Below, piece by piece: positions 1-5,699 of a stretch of DNA of 12,947 nt. Source of the stretch: Savagea sp. (GTDB taxonomy: Bacteria; Bacillota; Bacilli; Bacillales_A; Planococcaceae); assembly GCA_030152585.1 (NCBI GenBank), contig JASLJC010000095.1, positions 1-12,947 on the forward strand, written 5' to 3'. The first letter of the stretch is position 1, and each line of letters opens with the position of its first letter. Position numbers and translations under genes: made by a program. Below the pieces are notes generated by a model that saw only the letters and a list, made by a program, of their open reading frames with translations, was not told the DNA's origin and made no database searches.

Positions 1-1283
1 ACATCGACGATCGAATTTGTTGATTGAGCGTCGTACCGTAGACGAATCTTATTCATATCGAGTTGATCTGTAGCGATATTATTTGGAAAAGTAATCGTTA
101 GTCGATCGATAAAGTCTTCTACTTTGTGAGCGTCTATGCCGTAACCGTTATTCGAACTGTTCCACATATAGAAAGAGCGACCGATCGTTCCGTGATTTCC
201 ACGTAAAATGATAGGTTCTGTAAATTGTACATCGACGTATCGATCTTCAAACTGAGCGCGTGCGTAAACTAATGCAGGACGTGCACGGTCTACTGCTTGC
301 AATCTCGTTTTACTATAGTCTTCGTACATCGTATCGTCAATATTTTCAATACGTAAAGCTCTGTTCCATTGATCCGTACCTAAACTTGTAAAACTATCTG
401 CTTCAATTCGAATATCAAAAGCTCGATCGAATCCTGTTTTAAAAAAGTACTGCTCTTCTGCTTTCAAAACGATCGTTTTTCCACGTACCGTCGTTGTGAA
501 ATGGCGTTGACTCGTTAATTTCGTCTCGGCAACCGTACTATTTTTGTCACTTCTTCGAAAACCTTGCATTTCAATCGCTCGTTCTGGAATCCGTTCAATT
601 AAATGGTCAAAATGCAAGTGAAGTTCAGTCGCGCTCATTAAGGTGATTCCTGTCAAATGCGGCGCTTTTTTTGAATGAAGTGTACGCAACCGATACAGAA
701 ATTGTGTGAAATCTCCTCGCTTTATCGTTCGGTCAGTTCCGTAAATCGTTTTAGAAAATCCGTTTGTAATGCCGTGTTGTTGGAGCGCAGCGACTGCTAG
801 ACGATATTGAGGTGCAACATCTCGGAATGTTAATCGTGTAGGATCGCCTTTTAATTGATAAATTCGTGAAACGATTAATGCAATTTCTCCTCGTGTAATG
901 TCTTGATCCGTCCCAAAGTGGGTACTAGAGATACCATGCATATAACCTGAAGCTTTTAAAGCACGTACATATTTATTAGAGCGAGCGTCTACGTCTGTGA
1001 AACCGTGATGAGGATTTTGACTTAAGTTCAAACGAAGAGCAGATGCGATTAAAGCGGCTGCGTCTCCTCTCGTTACGTTTTCATACGTTCCGAAGTGTTT
1101 CCGGTCCCATGTTGGAGCTTCACGATCTAATACGTATTGAACGGCAGGTGCAAGGTAAGAAGGTACATCTTCTAAATCTTCTACTTTTTGAATTTTTGCT
1201 GCATGTACCGTGAAATTCATCATCGTACTACCGATGAATAAAAAGATGATCATCATCATAAAAAAGCGATAGGTTCGTAACAT
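1..1283 (-). CDS. SLH-domain cell-surface protein, N-terminal part (runs off the left edge)
   Basis: The reading frame starts at ATG 1283 behind a strong AAGGAGG site and stays open to base 1, giving 427 codons with no stop. Residues 1-28 form a signal peptide: a short basic start, a hydrophobic stretch rich in Met/Ile/Phe, then VHA-A as the likely cleavage site. Three S-layer-homology repeats follow at about 37-87, 93-145 and 151-202. Each ends in the conserved basic motif (TRGD 71-74, TRGE 130-133, KRGD 188-191), and repeats 2 and 3 begin with F-x-D-V. Such repeats bind pyruvylated secondary cell-wall polymer, so the protein is probably anchored non-covalently at the cell surface. Residues from about 215 onward are polar and beta-rich, with F-x-x-x-I style strands as in Ig-like surface domains, but I do not recognise them. 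The function beyond anchoring is unknown. Confidence 0.9.
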   Translation of the reverse strand, partial: MLRTYRFFMMMIIFLFIGSTMMNFTVHAAKIQKVEDLEDVPSYLAPAVQYVLDREAPTWDRKHFGTYENVTRGDAAALIASALRLNLSQNPHHGFTDVDARSNKYVRALKASGYMHGISSTHFGTDQDITRGEIALIVSRIYQLKGDPTRLTFRDVAPQYRLAVAALQQHGITNGFSKTIYGTDRTIKRGDFTQFLYRLRTLHSKKAPHLTGITLMSATELHLHFDHLIERIPERAIEMQGFRRSDKNSTVAETKLTSQRHFTTTVRGKTIVLKAEEQYFFKTGFDRAFDIRIEADSFTSLGTDQWNRALRIENIDDTMYEDYSKTRLQAVDRARPALVYARAQFEDRYVDVQFTEPIILRGNHGTIGRSFYMWNSSNNGYGIDAHKVEDFIDRLTITFPNNIATDQLDMNKIRLRYDAQSTNSIVD

Positions 1284-1305
1284 ATAAAAAACCTCCTTCC
1301 CGTTC

Positions 1306-1313
1306 ATTATAAC
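1306..1313. promoter_or_regulatory. Symmetric overlapping -10 elements of a divergent promoter
   Basis: On the minus strand 1306-1311 reads TATAAT, a perfect -10 that would start the SLH mRNA near 1299, just ahead of its AAGGAGG. On the plus strand 1308-1313 reads TATAAC, usable for the small membrane gene. The minus -35 (about TTTCTT, 1329-1334) is weak and no good plus -35 is visible. The placement is inferred from sequence only. Confidence 0.5.
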
Positions 1314-1347
1314 GGTGAAAGGAGGAGAAAGAAAGAAGAGGCAGATT

Positions 1348-1524
1348 ATGCAGTATATAGGGCTAACTCTCATTAGTTTCGCAACGATTTACGGTTTATG
1401 GACTTTAATACAGTATATTCGACGGAAGAAAAGCGTATGGAATACTTTCATTCGCATTTGGACATCACTTTTATTCGTTGTTATCGGTTCATTGTTCATT
1501 TATATTGATCATCATTTTTTATAA
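1348..1524 (+). CDS. Small membrane protein with two transmembrane helices
   Basis: This frame encodes 58 residues from ATG 1348; an in-frame GTG at 1315 would add 11 mostly charged residues. I prefer 1348 because an AAGAGG-like site ends about 6 nt upstream, and the GTG has no site ahead of it and lies only a few bases from the likely transcription start. Two hydrophobic helices (about residues 2-20 and 36-54) flank a basic loop with RRKK, and the protein ends in a His-rich tail (IDHHFL). By the positive-inside rule, both ends would face outward. I do not recognise the family. It is divergent from the SLH gene and followed by a structured stretch and a bidirectional terminator. It could be a non-conserved chance ORF, but its hydrophobicity pattern and position favour a real gene. 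Confidence 0.55.
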   Translation: MQYIGLTLISFATIYGLWTLIQYIRRKKSVWNTFIRIWTSLLFVVIGSLFIYIDHHFL

Positions 1525-1584
1525 GTGTGCGTAAAACCCCTACCCTCTAAGGTAGAGGCTGTAAGCACTAGTTATAGCACTTAT
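1521..1584. repeat. Nested hairpin region, possible IS200/IS605-type end remnant
   Basis: ATAAGTG at 1521-1527 can pair with CACTTAT at 1578-1584. Inside this lies a CCCTACC...GGTAGAGG hairpin (about 1538-1558) with one bulged A. A GC-rich imperfect hairpin placed shortly before a tetranucleotide-like junction recalls the subterminal palindromes of IS200/IS605 elements. No transposase is nearby, so this is a resemblance only. There is no U-tract, so it is not a standard terminator. Confidence 0.3.
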
Positions 1585-1617
1585 TAAAATGAAACATAAA
1601 CGAAAAATTAAATAAAA

Positions 1618-1652
1618 ACGCATGAAATCAAATTTTGATTTCATGCGTTTTT
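1618..1652. terminator. Bidirectional Rho-independent terminator
   Basis: A 15-bp perfect stem (1618-1632 with 1634-1648; the outermost loop pairs would open) is preceded by an A-run and followed by a T-run, so it works on both strands. It ends gltS on the minus strand and the small membrane gene on the plus strand. The stem core ATGAAATCA recurs in the terminator at 8139-8177. Confidence 0.9.
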
Positions 1653-1655
1653 TGA

Positions 1656-2870
1656 TTATGAGAATAAGTTAATGAAAATGACGACGACGGGAATGTTGAC
1701 GACGTCAATTAAAAAGGCACCGACGATCGGAATAATTAAAAAGGCTGTCGGTGATGGCCCGTGTTGTTTCGTGACCGCATCCATATTGGCCATCGCTGTC
1801 GGTGTAGCACCGAGTCCGTGTCCGACCATACCACTCATCATCACGGCAGCGTCGTAATTTTTTCCGACGAAACGGAATACGAAAAAGACACTAAATAAAA
1901 TGATGAACAATACTTGGACAGCGACGATTGCTAAGATTGGAAGTGCTAAGTCAAGAATTTGACCGAGTTGAATACTCATAACAGCCATCGATAAGAAAAT
2001 ACCGAGCGTGACGGTTCCGATATTGTCATTTAAGCGAGTGTCGAAGGCAATGACAGAGCGAACAGGTTTTGTATCTAATAAGCTCCGAATAATGACTGCA
2101 ATAAACATTGCTCCAACATAGTTCGGTAATGTAACGCTTGTTGTATTTGAAATCCATTCTGCTACAAACGTTCCAGCCGTCATTACGAAAGTAATTAAAG
2201 CTAAATGAATGAAGAAATTTTGAACGGGTTCAATTTGCTTTGTTGATTCGTGTCCTTCTGGAATTTTAATATCGGGAATGTCTGTTAAATTAGGTGTTGT
2301 ATCTAATTTGTGACGACGAATTAAAAATCGTGCAACTGGTCCTCCGATAATACCGCCGGCAACGAGTCCGAATGTTGCAGCAGCAATTCCGATAGCGAGA
2401 GCGTTTTCAACACCCATACCTTCTAACGTTTCTCCGAATGCAGTAGCACCACCGTGTCCACCAATCATTGAAATAGAACCAGCCATTAAACCGATTAACG
2501 GTTCGAGTCCGAAAAGTTTCGCTAATGAAACACTAAAAATGTTTTGTACGACAGATAAAATACTGGCAAAAAACCAATAAATGAGTAGTAGTTTACCTCC
2601 CGTACGAATAAAGCCGAGACTTGCATTTAATCCGACTGTTGTGAAAAACATGAGCATAAATAAACTTTGTAACGATGTATCAAAATTGATTGTTAAAATA
2701 TTGTATTTACTCGTAAAAAATAAAAGTGTCGCGAGTAAAAGACCGCCGATAACCGGCGCAGGAATAGCAAATCGTGCTAACACTTCATATCGGTGAATGA
2801 AGTAAGTCCCGATGAAAAGTAAGACGATTGCGATAAATATCGTACCCGGTTGATTAATGTCAATAACCAT
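1656..2870 (-). CDS. gltS: Sodium/glutamate symporter GltS
   Basis: The 404-residue product has the usual length for the GltS family (ESS family, TC 2.A.27), inner-membrane carriers that take up glutamate with Na+. It has the paired signature loops of that fold: GGHGGATAFG at residues 137-146 in the first half and GHGLGATPTAMANM at 350-363 in the second. The two hydrophobic halves are joined by a polar linker at about 185-215. ATG 2870 follows AAAGAGGAACGTAA, giving good spacing. The start overlaps the end of hutG by 11 bases in another frame, so the two genes are probably co-transcribed and translationally coupled. Pairing with hutG, which releases glutamate, makes a role in glutamate or formiminoglutamate supply likely. 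Substrate assignment rests on family membership; transport of formiminoglutamate would be speculation. Confidence 0.95.
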   Translation of the reverse strand: MVIDINQPGTIFIAIVLLFIGTYFIHRYEVLARFAIPAPVIGGLLLATLLFFTSKYNILTINFDTSLQSLFMLMFFTTVGLNASLGFIRTGGKLLLIYWFFASILSVVQNIFSVSLAKLFGLEPLIGLMAGSISMIGGHGGATAFGETLEGMGVENALAIGIAAATFGLVAGGIIGGPVARFLIRRHKLDTTPNLTDIPDIKIPEGHESTKQIEPVQNFFIHLALITFVMTAGTFVAEWISNTTSVTLPNYVGAMFIAVIIRSLLDTKPVRSVIAFDTRLNDNIGTVTLGIFLSMAVMSIQLGQILDLALPILAIVAVQVLFIILFSVFFVFRFVGKNYDAAVMMSGMVGHGLGATPTAMANMDAVTKQHGPSPTAFLIIPIVGAFLIDVVNIPVVVIFINLFS

Positions 2871-3813
2871 TTACGTTCCTCTTTTCTATAGTAAGTATCG
2901 TTTGTCCGATGAGATACGAAGCGAGACGGCTCGTTTGATCGTCCCGGTCATATGTCGGATTGACTTCTGAAATATCAAAACTGATGCAGTTTGGTTGTTG
3001 CGCAACCGTTTCCATTAAACGACGGACGGTTTGACTATCGAGTCCGAATGGAGCAGGAGCGCTTACACCTGGTGCATCTGCTTGACGAACGACGTCCATA
3101 CAAAGTGTCATCATAATAGCATCACACTCATGTGCGAATTGTTCAATGATATGTTCGGTATTTTTCCATTGCTCGATTTGTTCACGTAATACGTATTGTA
3201 CACCAAGGGCATCTGCTGTATGAAATAACGTATTTGTATTTCCTAATGTTTGAATACCTAAACAGAGATACCGAGCGTTTGGATCTTCCGTTAAAATTTG
3301 GCGAAACATCGTGCCACTCGTCGGTACGTCTGCTTTTCTTAAATCAAAATGTGCATCGATATTAACGATACCAATGACTGCATCTTTTCCGAGAGCGCGT
3401 CGGACACCTTGATAATGTCCATGTAATGTTTCGTGGCCACCACCGAGAATAACAGGAATACTTTTCTGGCGGAGGATTTGTTCTACTGTTTTACCAAGAG
3501 TTTCTTGCGACTTTTCAAGTTGTTGATCGTCGCATTGTACATTGCCGACATCATAAAAAATAGAATCAAAATGATGCGGTAAACTTGCTAAATATTGTCG
3601 AATCGTATTCGGTGCTTCTTTCGCTCCGAGACGTCCTTGATTACGACGTACCCCTTCATCTGATGCGAAGCCGACGAAAGTAACCGAGTGATTTCGATTG
3701 CTTTGTTCGACATAAGATGAAAAATCGATGAGGTTAACGGCTTCATGAAGGCGCATCGCATCGGAATCGATTCGACCTGACCATTGAACATTTTTATGTG
3801 TAAGCCTTTTCAA
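2860..3813 (-). CDS. hutG: Formimidoylglutamase, ureohydrolase superfamily
   Basis: HutG hydrolyses N-formimidoyl-L-glutamate to glutamate and formamide, the last step of one branch of histidine degradation, using a dinuclear Mn centre. Ureohydrolase motifs are visible: GGGHE (127-131), DAHFD (153-157), the APGVSAPAP stretch after the third metal motif, and SFDISEVNP near 279-287. In the third motif the sequence is TLCMDV, so Cys238 occupies the place where arginases carry the first Asp of D-x-D; Asp240 is kept. I place the start at TTG 3813 (317 residues), because AGAGGTGG ends 5 nt upstream. A GTG at 3822 would add three residues but lies inside that ribosome binding site. The gene is first in an operon with gltS and divergent from a LysR gene. 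No hutH, hutU or hutI is in the window. Confidence 0.92.
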   Translation of the reverse strand: MKRLTHKNVQWSGRIDSDAMRLHEAVNLIDFSSYVEQSNRNHSVTFVGFASDEGVRRNQGRLGAKEAPNTIRQYLASLPHHFDSIFYDVGNVQCDDQQLEKSQETLGKTVEQILRQKSIPVILGGGHETLHGHYQGVRRALGKDAVIGIVNIDAHFDLRKADVPTSGTMFRQILTEDPNARYLCLGIQTLGNTNTLFHTADALGVQYVLREQIEQWKNTEHIIEQFAHECDAIMMTLCMDVVRQADAPGVSAPAPFGLDSQTVRRLMETVAQQPNCISFDISEVNPTYDRDDQTSRLASYLIGQTILTIEKRNVNGY

Positions 3814-3838
3814 AAATACCACCTCTTTTTAAATTAAC

Positions 3839-3853
3839 ACTACACATTGTAGT
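3839..3853. promoter_or_regulatory. Inverted repeat ACTACA-N3-TGTAGT in the hutG/lysR divergon
   Basis: Perfect 6-bp arms are separated by 3 bases. The repeat lies downstream of the likely hutG transcription start and directly abuts the lysR -35. It could be a regulator site or a small leader hairpin in the hutG mRNA; the sequence cannot decide between them. Confidence 0.35.
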
Positions 3854-3881
3854 TGATTTTATATATAGAAACTAATATTAT
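3853..3881 (+). promoter_or_regulatory. Promoter of the lysR gene
   Basis: The -35 is TTGATT (3853-3858), the spacer is 17 bp, and the -10 is TATTAT (3876-3881). Transcription would start near 3888, with a leader of about 40 nt and a GAGGGAG binding site before ATG 3929. The -10 overlaps the -10 of the opposing hutG promoter. Confidence 0.55.
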
Positions 3882-3905
3882 ATAACTATATATTAATAGT
3901 TACAA
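3877..3905 (-). promoter_or_regulatory. Promoter of the hutG-gltS operon
   Basis: On the minus strand the -35 is TTGTAA (3905-3900), the spacer is 17 bp, and the -10 is a perfect TATAAT (3882-3877). The start would be near 3870, about 57 nt before the TTG start codon. Confidence 0.6.
3883..3902. promoter_or_regulatory. Candidate LysR-type operator dyad
   Basis: TAACTAT-N6-ATAGTTA is a perfect inverted repeat that fills the spacer and overlaps the -35 of the hutG promoter. It also lies at the transcription start of lysR. A divergent LysR gene typically binds such an intergenic dyad to regulate its neighbour and itself. The AT-rich setting weakens the call. Confidence 0.45.
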
Positions 3906-3928
3906 GTTATAAATGAGAGGGAGAAAAA

Positions 3929-4816
3929 ATGGACGTACGATTGATACGTTATTACATAACCGTTGTAGATGAAGGAAACTTTAGTAAAGCAGCGCGTCAT
4001 TTGCATATTTCTCAACCGTCATTAAGTAAAGCAATTCAAGATTTAGAAAGTCGACTCGGTGTGCAATTACTGAATCGAACGACGCGTTCAGTTGAAGTAA
4101 CAGAAGAAGGTCGTTACTTTTATGAAGAAGGACGGCGATTGCTGTCTCATTTTTCTTATGTTGAACAAGAAATGCATCGTCTCAAAGAAAGAGGACTTCC
4201 TCGTTTACGTATCGGGATGATGGAATCAGTGAAAAATTGGCTGATTGACACGATTGCTCAGTATAGAGAAGTGAACGAACAGTTACAAATTGAGTTACGT
4301 GAAATTTTAAGTGCAAATGATGTGAAAGAAATGTTGATTACATTCGAAGCTGATGTTGTCATTACGAACCATTTATTAATGGAAGAAAATATACGAACGA
4401 TTGCATTATATGAAGAGCCACTAGCACTCATCGTAGCAGAAGATCACCCATTAGCTCAAAAAGAAAAATGGTCACGAGAAGATTTTATTCAGTCGGAATG
4501 GGTGATGTTTCCGGACGGTTTTCAGACGAAGAAAAATACACAAGCTTATTTTCATCAACTGGATATTCACCCACACGTATCGTATGAAGTCGAACGATTC
4601 GAAACAGCGATTACACTCGTTGAAAAAGGTCTCGGTGTTACATTTTTACCAGAAAGTTATGTCATGCACTTAGAAAACCATAGTCGTTTTATCGTAAAAA
4701 AAATGCACGAAGCGACGTTAATGCGATCTGTCTATTTAGCATATGCAACAAATCGTCACTACTCTCCTTCGATGCAACATTTTATTCGATTAATCGTTCA
4801 ACGATTTCATCGATGA
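3929..4816 (+). CDS. LysR-type transcriptional regulator, probable regulator of hutG-gltS
   Basis: The 295-residue protein has the standard LTTR length and layout. An N-terminal winged helix-turn-helix spans residues 1-60 (NFSKAARHLHISQPSLSKAIQ, then LGVQLLNRT), followed by a linker helix to about 85. The effector-binding domain starts near residue 88 and contains LALIVAEDHPLA, typical of the LysR substrate fold. ATG 3929 sits behind GAGGGAG at good spacing. Divergent orientation from hutG, with a dyad in the shared promoter region, indicates that it regulates hutG-gltS. The inducer is not readable from sequence; histidine-pathway intermediates or glutamate are reasonable guesses. Staphylococci carry a similar hutG/LysR arrangement as I recall it, which I could not check here. 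Confidence 0.9.
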   Translation: MDVRLIRYYITVVDEGNFSKAARHLHISQPSLSKAIQDLESRLGVQLLNRTTRSVEVTEEGRYFYEEGRRLLSHFSYVEQEMHRLKERGLPRLRIGMMESVKNWLIDTIAQYREVNEQLQIELREILSANDVKEMLITFEADVVITNHLLMEENIRTIALYEEPLALIVAEDHPLAQKEKWSREDFIQSEWVMFPDGFQTKKNTQAYFHQLDIHPHVSYEVERFETAITLVEKGLGVTFLPESYVMHLENHSRFIVKKMHEATLMRSVYLAYATNRHYSPSMQHFIRLIVQRFHR

Positions 4817-4849
4817 AAAAACGCCAACAATTAATTGTTGGCGTTTTTT
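4816..4849. terminator. Perfectly palindromic bidirectional terminator
   Basis: A 34-bp perfect palindrome (17-bp arms, core CGCCAACAATT) is flanked by A and T runs, so it terminates both the LysR gene and the convergent deaminase-like gene. The deaminase stop codon lies at its centre, and its final codons (PKNANN) are in the stem. Confidence 0.92.
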
Positions 4850-5157
4850 GGTATGTCATTTAAAGGTAAAACAATATGATGAATACCTGATAGTTCGATT
4901 GCTGCTTTACAAAAATGACAAGGTGGAGTTACAACATATAAGGTTGCTTCTCGTAAGGAACGTTGACGCAACGATTGATGCGCATCGTGTAAAGCGATGA
5001 TTTCAGCATGTCGAATTGGATTTGGAAAAAGGTGACACTCGTCAACTGCTGAGGCGATAATTTTCCCATTCCACGTAATAATCGCAGCGGCAGGAATACC
5101 TCCTTCTTTTTCATTTTGTAAGGCCATAAAATGAATACGGTCTTTCAAATTATTCAT
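4831..5157 (-). CDS. Short cytidine/deoxycytidylate deaminase-family protein
   Basis: The 108-residue protein carries the zinc-dependent deaminase signature. H50-A-E52 supplies the His ligand and the catalytic Glu, and P79-C-H-F-C83 supplies the two Cys ligands. The fold start (AAAIITWNGKIIAS, then HAEIIALHDA) resembles dCMP deaminase, TadA and guanine deaminase relatives, which are usually about 140-180 residues. This one stops soon after the last core strand (GIHHIVLPL), so it lacks the C-terminal helices of those families. The last codons lie in a terminator stem, so the 3' end may have been shortened when the terminator arose. ATG 5157 follows AAAGGAGTG. The substrate (free base, nucleoside, nucleotide or something else) cannot be decided. 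It is divergent from the marR operon and may share its control region. Confidence 0.75.
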   Translation of the reverse strand: MNNLKDRIHFMALQNEKEGGIPAAAIITWNGKIIASAVDECHLFPNPIRHAEIIALHDAHQSLRQRSLREATLYVVTPPCHFCKAAIELSGIHHIVLPLNDIPKNANN

Positions 5158-5188
5158 AACCGCTCACTCCTTTTTGTTTTTTTTACCC

Positions 5189-5261
5189 CTAGGTTAGATG
5201 ATTAAACATTTGACATCTATTTTAGCCTTTTGTATACTGACCTAATGGAATCATTACCTAG
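5189..5261. promoter_or_regulatory. Candidate MarR operators flanking the marR promoter
   Basis: CTAGGTTAGATGAT (5189-5202) and ATCATTACCTAG (5250-5261) are near-matching inverted sequences on either side of the marR promoter. A further TAATG-N4-CATTA dyad lies at 5244-5256. MarR proteins commonly bind such dyads in their own promoter, so autorepression of the marR-MFS operon, and perhaps of the divergent deaminase gene, is likely. Confidence 0.5.
5210..5238 (+). promoter_or_regulatory. Strong sigma-A promoter of marR-MFS
   Basis: The -35 is a perfect TTGACA (5210-5215), the spacer is 17 bp, and the -10 is TATACT (5233-5238). This is the best promoter in the window. A strong promoter under a repressor is a common design for inducible efflux. 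Confidence 0.85.
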
Positions 5262-5282
5262 CTAATGAATGGAGGGATATCG

Positions 5283-5699
5283 ATGAAAGATGAACAATCG
5301 ATTTTACATTTATTGTTTCAAACGACACGTACGATTACGAAAGAAATGAACGAAACATTACGCCCACATGATCTTTATATGGCGCAATGGTCTATATTGT
5401 ACTATCTACATCGGTATGGTGAACAATCTCAGATTTCAATTGCGCAACACTTACACGTCGAACCGCCGACTGTAACCCGTACGATTACACGAATGGAAAA
5501 AAGTGGTTGGGTCCAACGCGTCGATGGACGAGATAAAAGAGAACGAATCGTTCGTTTAACGGAAGAAGCTGTCCAACGTTATGAAATCATTGCTAAAGAT
5601 GTTACAAAAATGGAACATCGTCTATTCGAACAGATGACGGCAGAAGAACGAACACAATTGTATAGAAAATTATTACAGTTACAAGTGAAGGATGATTAA
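5283..5699 (+). CDS. MarR-family transcriptional regulator
   Basis: The 138-residue protein fits the MarR family in length and layout: helical dimerisation ends around a winged helix-turn-helix. The recognition region reads ISIAQHLHVEPPTVTRTITR, followed by LEKSGW-like MEKSGWVQRV and the wing DGRDKRERIVRLT, which is the classic MarR signature. I start at ATG 5283 because GGAGGG (5271-5276) lies 6 nt ahead. The upstream in-frame ATG at 5265 would place the binding site inside the gene. The stop codon directly abuts the start of the MFS gene (TAA-ATG), so they form a coupled operon. It probably represses this operon until a ligand, often a phenolic or toxic compound, binds. The actual ligand is unknown. 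Confidence 0.93.
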   Translation: MKDEQSILHLLFQTTRTITKEMNETLRPHDLYMAQWSILYYLHRYGEQSQISIAQHLHVEPPTVTRTITRMEKSGWVQRVDGRDKRERIVRLTEEAVQRYEIIAKDVTKMEHRLFEQMTAEERTQLYRKLLQLQVKDD

